Positions 13,673 to 29,919 of a DNA stretch of 64,000 nt are shown here, one piece after another. Both the position numbers and the translations under genes were made by a program. The notes beneath the pieces were generated by a model, which saw only the letters and a program-made list of their open reading frames with translations, searched no databases and had not been told where the DNA came from. The first letter of the stretch is position 1, and every line of letters begins with the position of its first letter. Source of the stretch: Ecdyonurus torrentis (lineage: Eukaryota > Arthropoda > Insecta > Ephemeroptera > Heptageniidae); contig OX439129.1 in assembly GCA_949318235.1 (NCBI GenBank), forward strand, positions 8,772,349 through 8,836,348, given 5' to 3'.

Positions 13673-14071
13673 TTAAGGGGGTAGGTGACCGACTGATATC
13701 TCGCAAACTAGGACGGTTGCGAATAATAATATTAACACAAAGTAAAGAAGAAATGTTACTTAAAAGTTTAGTTATGTCAAACATGTGAAAACACGATCAA
13801 AAATTTAAGTTATTACACTTTAAAGATAACATGTAAATGTGGAAATTTAAATTTGAGCGGGAAATTTTAATCAAATTAGAAACTTTTTTGCAATTAAAAA
13901 TGTAATTAAAATTTGTTTTGGTATTAAAAAATATATTTTAAATTTACTTGATTTTATTTGAAAATTATAGTGTTGATTTTAATGAAATTAAATCATGTAC
14001 AAAAAATTACTGGGAAAATATAGTTCTTCTTTTAGCGATTTCCGGTCCAAGTCGGTCCCCCACCGCCTTAA
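13673..14071. mobile_element. TTAA-flanked MITE
   Basis: TTAA (13673-13676) is followed by GGGGGTAGGTGACCGACT. The right end reads AAGTCGGTCCCCCACCGCC, followed by TTAA (14068-14071). The ends are inverted and imperfectly matched over about 18-20 bp. The interior is about 390 bp, AT-rich and non-coding. The TTAA flank suggests a piggyBac-type target duplication, as for the element at 771-1833, but the tips differ after the G run. Confidence 0.5.
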
Positions 14072-16732
<2,661 letters not shown>

Positions 16733-17754
16733 AACACCATAAGCTCCATAGTAATTAAAAATAAAATCATTATAACTCTTTCATTCACACGAATACATCA
16801 CGATTATTTTTTTCTCTCTCTGATAAAAACAGAATAAACAATAAAAATAATAAGATAAAATAATTCTTTTGTTATAAAATATAAAAGTTATTCCCATGAT
16901 AATGTAAAACAAAATTTTATAAAGTGATATGTGTTAGTTAAAAAAAAAAGAAAAAAAAGGCATAAATCAAATTCTCAAATTAACATATTTATAAATATAT
17001 AATAATATAGCTGATACATGAAATTATTTTTTAAAGTGTAAACTATTTTGCTTAACATAAAAATGATAATATCTTTTCTTTTGTTACTTGTCTTTGTGTT
17101 AGTTTAAATAAATGCTGGTCCAGTTATCCAGCTATGTATCATATCAGTATAATATTATATTAGTCTACAACTCAAGTATACAGGTCGGAGAAATAAATAA
17201 TAAAGATCAATAAAATGAAGTGATTTCTTTAAACTTTTAGATGATGGGAACCTTTTTTTGATATAAACAATGTGAAAAATATTTTTTTCTCGTGCTAAAA
17301 TAACATTATCAACTCTTTTCATTACAATGGGATGTATTTATTATTATTAACATGCGCAACTAAATTTTTTTTTTCAAAGTCACTTTCACGCGTTATTGAG
17401 GACACAAAATAAAATATAATATTACTTATCATTTGGAACACAAATATGTTAATAATAATACGTATATTGCAAATTTTTTTTTCTTGAAATGTAAGACCAC
17501 CTTTTTCTTTCCCCCTTACATTTTTATTTTGTCAGCTGTCAGTCATACTAGTGTTAAAATAAAATAATCAAGTGTATATTCATGTAACTGAGAAAAGTTT
17601 GTTATTATTATTATAATATTTTCAGAATTTTTATATGAAGACCACAGTGAATGCTGTTTAATAACATATCAACTTTAACTTTATAAGTATATTGCTTTTG
17701 TTATTACTATAATTATTTCAACAATATAACAACTCTATTTTTATTTAGTCAACA

Positions 17755-17757
<3 letters not shown>

Positions 17758-17849
<92 letters not shown>
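17758..17849. repeat. (TC)n microsatellite
   Basis: About 92 bp of CT dinucleotides. Confidence 0.95.
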
Positions 17850-17853
<4 letters not shown>

Positions 17854-17981
17854 CAAGAAGACAGTTTCTGTACTACAATAGTATAATATAAACATACTTT
17901 TATGAGTACTATATTTTTTAATACTTCTATCTGAACTATATACGATACATGACAATAATTATTCAATATTTTGAAGCAAGC

Positions 17982-18014
17982 AGGAGGAGGAGGAGGAGGA
18001 GGAGGGGGGGGGGG
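17982..18014. repeat. AGG repeat and G run
   Basis: Seven or so AGG units run into about 11 consecutive G. The strand has G-quadruplex potential. Confidence 0.85.
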
Positions 18015-21000
18015 CTAAATCTTCAAAGATTTTGTGAAATACATTTCATAAAATAATAATTAAAAAAACAACTGAATTAATTGTATTAATTCTATTTTTC
18101 TATATTCTAATTCTGCATGTTGAAATGGTAATTTCAATAACTTCAGATCATTCTAGAAAAAAAAAAGAGAGAAAATTTTCCTTTTTATTAGTGTTGTAGG
18201 TTTGATTTCGTAATCAGAAAGTCTTTATCAATAACGAAGTTGCAATTATCTGATAACAAATTTGTCACTCCTTATTAATGTGAGAGGTTGTATTACAAAA
18301 CCGATAAGAGCTTCAAAAAACGTTTATTTAATAATTATCACATTAACACTAGGAAAATATTTGACATCTGAAGAAACTCTTAACTTTCAAATAAGTGTAG
18401 TACGTTATCTTATCATTATCAGAAACAGTAACAGTAATAATTCATAATCATGTTATTGACAACACATCTGTCAATATTTATCTTATGATTGTATATAATA
18501 TTCTACCACCATAACCGATAAGAAAAAATTTTCATCGTCAATAAATATTTCTTTTTAATAACATACGTTTTATACGTCATCATTAATAATATTATATAAT
18601 CGTACAACAAAAATGTTAATTATTAAAAGGTTAAATCATAGAGTACATCTATATTTGGCGATATTCGAGCAGCTGTGTTTATGTGTGTGTGTGTTGGCTA
18701 CCTTCATATTATATTATTGAGGCGACCCTGACGAGGTCAAAATACACATATAGCTAGGGCGCGAGGGAGGCATAAACTCTGACAATTCAAATTTAGGTCA
18801 AGGGGCTCTTTACATGGGCATAATAATAAGTAACTATACAATAATATATACAATCGATCAAAAACTTTTAACTAATATTTATGATGCCATCTTAAGTCAA
18901 GGAATTATTATTGTACTTTTTTTTTTCTTTTTTTTTTAATAATTGAAGGTTGAATTAAAATAATATTTTGATATGAAATTTAAATAGATCTTTTGTTTCT
19001 ATGCTTTTAATGTAATTTAGTAATTCTTTACCCTCACGTATAGATTATTTAATGTTATAATTTCAATTGTTTCGTTCTAATAATAAGAATTCTAAATCTT
19101 CTATAAGTATACCTATTATTTAAAGTAAACGTTATATTATATTTGCATGAATAAAAGAATGTTTTACTTTATTTATATTTAATCTGGTTAAAATATAGTG
19201 CTGAAATATAAAAATATGATCCTATTGTTTTATTACGATGAATGTGAGGAAATATATATTCATTAATGAATCCAGCAGATGCAGACTAAAATTGCTTCGG
19301 GGACTTTTTCCATAATTTTAATACATGTTTCTTTTATTTTTTATCTATCCGTATGCACTTCACACAATACAGTACAGCTTGTGTCTGTCTGTCTATTAAA
19401 TATTATTATTTTTATATATTGAAGAAGATATGCGTTCATTCCTAAAACTTTATAGGTGTTATGTATGTTATTGTTATTACTATATTATAAATATAATTTC
19501 CTTGCACATTTAAATATTATTTATTTTTTAATTTTCAATTTAAATTTATTTTATACGTGAAAACTCTGCTTGCTCGATAGAGACTCAACCCGTTTAATTC
19601 ATATTAACTGAAGGGACATAGAGGGGATACTAAATCCATGGGAACGATCTACGGCCAAGGGGGGTCTCTTTTCTTATTCTGGGACCCCGATACCATGGGA
19701 TCAGCAAGGATACGCAGGGGGTGTCTTCAGACTCGTTTTAAGACTAATGCGGTCGGAAAAAAAAAATCCCATAAGCAATGAAATAAAAGCAATAATATTA
19801 TATACCTAATACCTACACGTGCTTTTTGATTAGCAGTCATATAAACACTGGCAGTCTATACAATAATAATTTTAAACAATTAATCATAAAAACATTTAAG
19901 AAAACAACGTTTACAGAATTTTAATTTTTGTTTATACAAATGATGACTCCTTCAATGTATTTGTCATTTATTTATTTATTCTACAAGTGTATGTGTATAC
20001 TATAGCCATATCATCATTTTCGTCGGTTATCTCTTCTTTGAATGAAAAAAGAACGTTAACGAAAGATTATGATGAGCTAATGCCGTGAGCATTCAGCAAG
20101 GTCAAAAGAAGCCGTTGAGACGCTTATATATTTTTGCAAGCAGCTAAAATATAGTCTTCTCTTGTAATGTGCGAATCCATGCGAATCTCCCACAAAATAT
20201 AACACTGCCTGAAGGTTATAAAATCTCTCTATTCTTTCTTTACGATTATGAAAAAATCTTTCTGGTCATCTCGTTTCTTCCTTACATAGATGGAAGTGGG
20301 TGGCAATCTAATTTTTGCTCTCATTTGTATATCTTGCCAATATCTATTAGAAATTTTTTAACTTTCAAAATTTTCACGACGGCAAATTTTCTTTTGATGG
20401 TATACAAGGTAATATTTTTATTTTGCTATTTAAAATTTAATAAAGATGTGTAATGGGAAGTAATAAAATTTGACTGAAATTAAGACTTACAGTCTGTGAA
20501 GCAGATTATTCATAAAGAAAATTGAATCATTATTGTATCCTGATTATGTGAATTATTAAGCTTTTAATTTTTTCAATTAAATGTAGCATTAAACATATAA
20601 TTAATTTAAATCGAAAGAAAGGCAAAAAAAAAATATATTATATAATAATAATAATAATAATATAATAAAAAATAAAAATAGCATCACTGAATATTTATAA
20701 AAAATTACCTTTTTAGTAACCTAAATTACTATAAATTTTTTTGTCATTTTTGTAGAACTTTTTTAGTCGTGAACATGATATGAAAACGACGGCGCATGCT
20801 TTAAGAAAAAATGGTGCTCTTATTTTTGCATATTTTAAATAATAAAATTTAATAATTATAACGTACGTCACATTTCTTATACTGCTACTGAATATAGCAA
20901 CAAAAACTTATAATTTATGTAATCGATATATTTTTAACAAATACTCTGGTGTAGTTCGCAGCTTAGCTTTCATCATCCCTTTCATTCGCATGAAATATAT

Positions 21001-21059
21001 TTATTGAAAACATATTGAGGGAGTTGTAAAATTGCAAGGGAATCTCCTCCGTATTAAAA

Positions 21060-21250
21060 ACCTCTCACTTTCGCATGCGTCCGTTATATTTCCTTATTAG
21101 GAGCGGTGACATAATTTCATACTGGGTCAAGGTCAAGCACCATGAGCACACATAGGGCAGACGTACGTCGTCTTTGCAAGTAGACAAACATCGTGAACAT
21201 GAGGGGGCGCATTATGAAGCACCGGATGGGTGAGGAGAAGAATCCCTTGA
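21060..21250 (+). promoter_or_regulatory. Candidate distal enhancer islet
   Basis: A complex, GC-richer block in AT-rich surroundings, about 3.2 kb upstream of the first actin CArG box. It contains CCTTATTAGG (21092-21101, a consensus CArG/SRF site), TCAAGGTCA (21127-21135, the known FTZ-F1/ERR-type nuclear receptor site) and AGGGGGCGC (21202-21210, matching the core of the CTCF motif). Each site alone is expected occasionally by chance in 64 kb. Their clustering is the only evidence. Confidence 0.25.
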
Positions 21251-22182
21251 CAATCACATGGGGAACATTTTTAGAATAAACAAATAGGATAAACAATTTT
21301 CTAAATAGATTTTTTTTTTCAAGGTAATGTACAGTACATGTAATACATACACAATTTAATTTTTATCATAATATAATGCAAATACGTATAATTTTCTAAA
21401 GGAAAGTGTAATAGATTTTATGACAAGAATATTATTCAAAATTATAAAGATAGTAAAGATCTTTCCAGTGTTCACCTGAATAAGTAGTGGTAAATTAGGT
21501 ATTAAGTATATTATTATGACGTAGGTTTAAAGCGCTCTCGTTGTTATCATGCAATATTGTCTTCATTTCTTAATTTTTATGTGATGATAAAAAAGTAATA
21601 TCACATTATATAATGATTAATATTATTATTAGTTACTATCTTCATTTATTTTCATTATTGCGAGTGTTTCATTAGATTATATTTTTTTAATAATTTTATA
21701 GTCAAAATAAGACCAAAATGAGTTTTATTGATTCGATTTTTTTTTATTATTATTATTATTATTTTTTTACTTTAATTCTTTAATTTATGAAATTTGAAGA
21801 TTCATTTTTCAATGAAACTTTAATTACTTTTTTTTTCCTGATGATGTAGAACTTTATTATCAGCACTTGGTCTACAAAATATCAAATTAATCAAACTCTA
21901 CAAGAAAAAGAAGAAGAAGACAAACTCAACAATTTCATTGGTCTCTCAATAAATTTTAATGTAATAATTTTCTATTTCTATAAAATTAAATGAGTATACT
22001 TGTACACGATATTCTGAAGCAAACATATTTAGGTCTTCTAGATACAGTTCAACCTCGCCAAAATTTTGTATGGCATGCCGACTGTATTATTCATAATGTT
22101 AATGTTAATTAATATATTATTATTTACGAGCATATTGAAACTTGAAACTCATAAGAATGAAAAATTCATAATTGTTGTGATT

Positions 22183-22191
<9 letters not shown>

Positions 22192-22229
<38 letters not shown>
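22192..22229. repeat. (TA)n microsatellite
   Basis: About 38 bp of TA dinucleotides. Confidence 0.9.
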
Positions 22230-22233
<4 letters not shown>

Positions 22234-24321
22234 TCACGCGTCGTAATGCATTAAAATGTTTTATCAACTTCAAAAAAAAAAATAATAAAAAGCAAGTAAC
22301 TCTATAATGATAAGATGACTCATTCAAATATATGTGAAGGTTTCTTTATCAAAATAATAATAAACCAAAAGTCACGTACGAGGAAAAGTTTTGAAACATT
22401 TTAGTAACAGAGAGTATAGATGCACTTTTTCTTTACGTCGTAAATTATGAATTGGGAGGAATTTTATTGATAATTCAACGGTAATAAGATAATATAAATA
22501 TCATAATTATTATACTATTACCACGAAACATTTTTTTTTTTTATACGTAATGTGCATTATAAACATTGGTCGCCTCCTATAACGTTATTCCAACTTTAAT
22601 TGTGTTGTGCATAGTATGCAGTATACAATGCAATTAAAATTTTGAATGCAATCTATCAATAAGTTAATTAGGTATAGTTACCTATCTTGTTTCTTTTGGT
22701 TCATGTAACTTGGCAACATCGGCAAATACTTGAGCCTTGCAAGCCAGGTAGAAAATTATCCCTTTACATTTTTTTGGACAGCGGCAAGTCAATGTAAAAT
22801 AAGGATTATGAGTATAGGTGCAACTCTCGGCAACCCTCAACATATTATATTTTATATAATAATACACCCCCTTATTTAAGCTTTCTCTTTGCCTACACGA
22901 CAAAGAAGTATTCTAATTTAATTTTCATCATTGTTCTAAAACAAAAAATAATAATAAAAATAAAAAGACGTGATACGAAGAAGTTAGACCAGATCTTTCC
23001 GGTCGTGTCTTTCCCTCCACACGCTCCCGTTTAAATCTTCCTTCCGCGATCATGAAGCGAGTGTTTTCTTATATTATATGCCACGTCAAATTAAAATTAT
23101 TTCTTGGAAATTTGCTACAGAGAGAAAAAAAATACTTCTTTCCTATATACGCATGCACATAATATATAGTATGATTTTAAATTTTTATTCGCTATATTAT
23201 AATGTACTTTTTAAAGAATTTTTTGATGCAACAAGAAAATAAGTTGTATTTGCGTAGGGGCAAATACCAGCGGGCAAGACTGCCCGATCTCGATTCTATA
23301 CGTTTATTGATAACTTTTGTCAGTTGTCACTTGACATTTCTATACAGCCTATCTATACTATTATGTATACGCCCCCTAGATTTATGATAATTCAAAAAAA
23401 TATATTTAATAAGAGCCCTAAACAGTTTACTACTCATCAAATAAAATGTAAATTACTATTGCAACCACCGTGAGGGAAGCAATAAGTGTCGGTGCAAGCA
23501 AACGGCGGCTCGTAGCGCGTGTCGGTTGTATTGATTGTGCAGCAGACATGCCCACAGACACACCCCACTGCCCTGCCCCGACGGTCTCTCTTGCTAAACG
23601 TAACGTCTCTAGCTTGTATGCATGCCGCCGCTACCGCGCTAAAGCAAGCAACTTATCATCATAATAATACATCATAGCAGATCGAGCTCATCTCCCGCGA
23701 TTTCTGCATAAAGACAGACGCGAGGCAAGACTGGATCACAATTCATTATATTATAATGCTATTAAAATTTAGATGACAAATAATCAATGATAAGATAAGC
23801 ACAATTAACACTTCATTCAAAATTTAAAAAACATTATACTTATATAAGGATTTGATCCATTAATTATAAATTATAATATTTAAGAAAAATTAGAAGAAGC
23901 ATTACAATCACTTTTTTTTGAACGAAGCTAATGGTAAAATAAAAATGTAATTAGCTATTGAATGCAAAAAAAAAAAAAAAAAAAAAAAAAAAAGTGACGC
24001 ATTATTAGTAAAAAAAAAATAAAAAAACTTCTAAGAAATGCTTGTAAAAAATTATATTATTATGACACAATATGTACAGAATGACAGTTTCTTAAAAAAG
24101 GTATAAAAATGATGAATGCTTCTCTACAGGTAAACTGAATTAGTGTTATCAATAATTAAAATTTCGGTTCAAAAATCTCTCTAAGCCTATACCACTATCA
24201 TAAGGAATGAAAAATATGTGGCTGTAATTATGCAAACGTGTCAAACAAGCTTTTGAAACCGATTCAACCGAGTCCAACAGCCAATGTTGAATTAAACCAC
24301 CGACTGTACCGGCTCTCTTAG

Positions 24322-24360
24322 CCAATGAAATGTCTCCATTCGTTTTATGCCCATATATGG
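24322..24360 (+). promoter_or_regulatory. Upstream actin promoter elements: CCAAT and CArG box
   Basis: CCAAT at 24322-24326 is followed by CCATATATGG (CArG box, 24351-24360). A CArG box is the binding site of serum response factor, which is known to control actin genes in animals. CCAAT followed by CArG resembles the order in vertebrate beta-actin promoters. A possible 5' splice site (GTAAGG, 24401) lies 40 bp downstream. A second candidate leader segment, starting after TACATCAG (24560) and ending at AAG|GTAAGG (24683/24684), suggests this is an alternative upstream first exon. Confidence 0.5.
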
Positions 24361-24560
24361 TAGTAGAGTTGTGTGGACCTAGTCTATTACTTGTAGGGAA
24401 GTAAGGTATAAACTTTTGAACTTCAAAATATTAAGAAATTATTTATAATTAATTTATTGATATGATACAAATCTTTAATTAAATATATTACTATTGTGTA
24501 AGTTAAAATTCTGTTAAAAAATTTATTCACTTCAATTTTTATTTTTTTTCTACATCAGAC

Positions 24561-24683
24561 TTGAACTACTCCCCTTTGGACGAGTTCACTATTCAAACGA
24601 GGCTTTCCGTAAACGACCGTTCGTTCACTTGCGGCAAAGTTTGTTCCACGGCTCTTCAGCTAGGACTTTTCTTTTGTCTAAAG
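24561..24683 (+). other. Candidate alternative 5' UTR exon of actin
   Basis: Complex, GC-richer leader-like sequence ends in AAAG|GTAAGG, a strong 5' splice site at 24684. Its left edge, TTTTTTTTCTACATCAG|A, looks like a 3' splice site but could also be an initiator. It has no long reading frame, as expected for a leader. It would splice to the coding exon at 26268. Confidence 0.4.
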
Positions 24684-25376
24684 GTAAGGTATTTATTGCT
24701 AATAATATAATTTTAACTATATTAATCAGTTATTTGAGCTTATCATTAGTTGCTGTGCTTAATTGTAGATAAAAATTTAATTATTATCAGAGATAATAAC
24801 AATTTCAATATTTGGGCGCCGGCTGCAAACATGGCCGGCTTGATACAAGAATTATAAGTCCACGTTTTTCCGTAAAAGCTGAATGAAATCTGCATTTTAA
24901 ACCTTTTGTTAAATTAATTGATATTTAGGTTTACGTTGTATGCTTTGAATTTTTAGTAAATCGTAACAAGTTGTCTTGCATGGCAAGTCAGGTGGTTGTT
25001 CTATTTTTAGATGACTACATGTTCGTTAGTCCGCATTGGGATAGCTTCGAATATGTCAAAATATTTATCTTTTAGCATCGCTATACGGTCATTTGAATGA
25101 CTTTTTCGGGAGAGAATATATTTTCTTTTTGAAGTTTCAGTTGCATATTACAAATTATGTATGTATGAAATAATATGAATACGATAATACGATAAACATG
25201 TTCCACAAAATCGATTTATGAGATGCGATAACTTGACATGTATGTACAATGAAATTAACCAATTTTTATGTGTGTACCCATTATTAATTTATAGTTTTAA
25301 TTGTTAATATCACACTGACCGAATTTTTGAAATATTTTTGCGGTTTAAATTGCCGGCTCGGGCTCGCCCGCGTATT

Positions 25377-25687
25377 CCATATATGGTAAAGAAAGCTGCG
25401 ATTGGCTGGTGTAGCGTCATGCCCGCGTTATCATGGGGCAAAGGAAAAAGGGGGGGAAGTGGGGGTCAAGTCAGCAGCACGGCGGCGGCGAGGACGTTAG
25501 GGCAATGCCGAGAGGAGAAGGGAAGGGAACTGCATGAAACTTTTTTTTGTGGTGGGAAACTATTACTCATAGAAGCCGGTTAAAATCGTGGTGTGGTTCG
25601 AGACCGGAGTTCAGTCTTTAGTGTGATAGTGAGCAGTGCAAACATACTTGCTCCTTAACTTATTATTATTTATTTATTATATTGAAA
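25377..25687 (+). promoter_or_regulatory. Proximal actin promoter and first 5' UTR exon
   Basis: A second, identical CArG box (CCATATATGG, 25377-25386) is followed by an inverted CCAAT (ATTGG, 25401-25405) and GC-rich sequence. A TATA-like TTAAAAT lies at 25580-25586. About 31 bp later comes the initiator TCAGTC (25611-25616), with the likely start at 25613. The leader exon runs to 25687, where GTAAGT (25688-25693) is a strong 5' splice site. The matching 3' splice site is TTTGCAG (ends 26267), 22 bp before the start codon. Confidence 0.65.
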
Positions 25688-26154
25688 GTAAGTTTAAGTG
25701 ATTTGTTTCTATTCTACACAGCTACCAAAGAGGATACATTACATACATACCAGTGATATACATACTTGTTTATGAAATTTCAACAAAATTGTGTGAAGTA
25801 ATGGGTGGGGTTCTTGGATTTCTTTAACTGAAACCCTATTAGGCTTGGATATGAAGTTTTGAGTTGGCGTTTAGCGTGTGGAACTCTCGTTGTGGGCTTT
25901 ATGTTAGTTACCACCTGTCAAGTGTATTTTTAAATTTTCACTTGTCAATGCAATTTTAAGTTTATAAATTGAACTTGCGTGATTTAAATGTAGTGCGGAT
26001 CTACGTTGTGCAGTCAAATGTGAAATACTATTTTTAATATTATTTTATTATCAAGAGTGCAGTGCTCACTTAACATAGTTTATCCAGTTTGCAAAATAAT
26101 TTCCTTTTGCAGTGCCACGCCCCTCTGACTCATCTTAGTTCTTGAATAGGATAG

Positions 26155-27720
<1,566 letters not shown>

Positions 27721-27808
27721 ACCAGACACCAAATTCCCTCTACAATACACTCCACTATTGTATTTTCTCTTTTTTTATTTCAAGTCTTCAAAGAAAACCA
27801 AGGAACCC

Positions 27809-27814
27809 AATAAA
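27809..27814 (+). terminator. Poly(A) signal of actin
   Basis: AATAAA lies 88 bp after the actin stop codon. Longer 3' UTR forms using later signals are possible, as the sequence to about 28140 stays fairly complex. Confidence 0.55.
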
Positions 27815-27839
27815 GGAGGCATCCATTTTTGATACAGAA

Positions 27840-28890
27840 CTTCTTTCTGTCTTTATGCATTCCTTGTCTTCACAAATAGGTTTACATGTAAGCACGTCTT
27901 TTTTTATACATAGAAGTAAGTGTAGCTTACTTTATTGAAGGCGTGTGAGCGCAAATTTATCATGTAAATGTTTCAATGACCTATTTGTGGATACAGCATT
28001 TCCGTCACAAAGTGTGAATCAAGTGAGACTGTTCTGTCACCAAGGGTCACCAGGGGGTTCTGAAACTTGACTTATTTTGTGTGCTTGAATCCATTCCAAG
28101 CTCAACTTTTGTTAATCCTAATTTCACATTTATTTGTAAGATATAATTATTCAAATCAATTTGTTTTTATTATAAAAATGCACCGGCTGTTTCTTTTCCT
28201 TTTTTTTATGTCATAAAATTGTAAAAAAAAAAAAAATAATAATAATAATAATTAAAAGATGGGTTTCACTAATATTCAGAAACCTACCAAAGTGATCACT
28301 TAAAAATTGCACTAGGCCAAAGTATTAAATTATTCCCAATTCAAAAATGTGCAAATTATGAATGGGATAAATAAAAATAAGTTAAAAAAACTCATCACTG
28401 CATTTTTTAGCGCCTGAGTTATCCTTGCAGGGTTGAGAAGCCAAGTGCGAATGGGCAGTCGGTTACTCCCAATTTTGTGGGGGTAGTTGACAGCATGAGT
28501 GGTCAATATGAATCTTTCTCATGACATTTGTCAAACTACTTTAATTAATAAATTATATAAAGCTTCTTAAGATCTAAAAGCTTCAAATAAATATGTATAA
28601 AATTCTTAAATTCTTGGTTTTACAATTTACTCCTTTTCTCTATATTTAAACCTTAATTTCTGGAACCAAGATCTTGGGTCCTTAAATTTATTATTATTAT
28701 AGGTGGATCCTAGATCTACTAACTTCATCAGTTGCATCAAAATATTTTAATTAGATATAAAATTTTAAACTTCGTATTTAATACTTGTGAGACCTTAAAT
28801 TTGATTTACTGTAAGAAGTACGAGTAAGGCTTGCGAAGGCAGATTTATAAAAATGATTAACAAAAGTAGATAAAATTTAAATTACATTTC
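27840..28890. other. Actin 3' flank / intergenic DNA to the convergent F8A gene
   Basis: No further gene is seen. A more complex stretch at 27960-28140 may be extended actin 3' UTR. A poly-A/AAT run lies near 28222-28250. Confidence 0.5.
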
Positions 28891-28947
28891 TTTATTAATT
28901 TCTAAAATAGTATAAAAAGGATATTACAATTATTATTGATTTTTATT
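28891..28947 (-). terminator. Poly(A) signals of F8A (minus strand)
   Basis: AATAAA on the minus strand occurs at 28942-28947, only 8 bp past the stop, and at 28891-28896. The second would give a more usual, though still short, 3' UTR. Confidence 0.45.
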
Positions 28948-28954
28948 AGTCAGA

Positions 28955-29883
28955 TTACTTTGCTTCCATAGCATTGACTAGAACTCTCATCAGTTCTTGC
29001 TGTTCTGTACTGAGGTGCGCCCACAGATCTGTCTCCAATTCAGCGAGAGCCTCGTTGTCCTGTGTCTGGCAAGCCATAACCACTGACTGAAGAAGCAGGA
29101 ACAAGTCTTCACACATGTAGTTAGCTAGAAAGCATGATGATACATGATTTTAGGATTTCAAGAGATAAAGCAGCAAAAATTAATTAAACTGCAGCATATT
29201 GAAGAATAAATTAAATCCCCTACTATTTTATTTTAATGTAAATTTATAAAAGAGATATAAAATTCTATTTACATTTTTTTAAGCATATATTTATTGACTT
29301 ATGGTACTTAAATTTTACCTTCTTTTACGTTATCTTCAGCCCAAGCATACTTTTCAAGTAGGGAGGCTAGGTCAGCACTTAATTTCTGAGGTGTTGGTTG
29401 CAAAATAAGAACGAGAAGAACTCTCGATACTTCACATCTGGAACAAACAATGAATAGATGTCAGCACCAATCATAAATTAGAAAGATTTAAAATATAATA
29501 TGTATTCCAAAAAAATTCTATGCTTTTGAGGGGGGGGGGGGGGGGGGGGGAACGAATTTATGCATTTTTATGTGTAAAACGTCTACTATGCATTTTACCT
29601 ATTAATTTAAATTTAAATTTGAATTTCTGAATTACACAAGTAATAATATTAAAAGTTAAAGAATATTATACTGAAAGAGAACATTGATAAAACATGTAAA
29701 ATTTTAGTTCGTGCATGATTTAATACTCTATATCTTGGATTACTTTGTATTTCCCTAACATATTAACTACTACACTTTCTGGAAGTAATATAATGTTGCA
29801 TAGAAAAGAAAAGTAGAAAACGATGACATAATAGCTAAAAATAAAAATTTGCAAACAGTCGGTTGAAAGCAGGTGCTTAATTT

Positions 29884-29919
<36 letters not shown>

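Larger units (their letters stand above)
16733..24310. other. AT-rich intergenic DNA upstream of actin, with scattered GC-richer islets
   Basis: No credible coding exon. Islets of more complex sequence lie near 18660-18800, 19610-19760, 21060-21250, 22980-23060 and 23460-23740. Simple repeats are listed separately. The open frames at 20169-20453 and 23470-23664 are short, lack homology I can recognise, and have no supporting splice signals. Confidence 0.55.

Noticed and set aside
20169..20453. 94-codon plus-strand open frame
   Set aside because: AT-rich hydrophobic composition, no recognisable motif, no promoter or splice context. Likely a chance frame.
23470..23664. 64-codon open frame in a GC-richer islet
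   Set aside because: The composition follows from the GC-rich islet, and no homology or splice signals support translation. The islet itself may be regulatory.
25595..25610. GGTTCGAGACC, resembling a tRNA B box
   Set aside because: No A box, no cloverleaf and no terminator. It lies in the actin core promoter.
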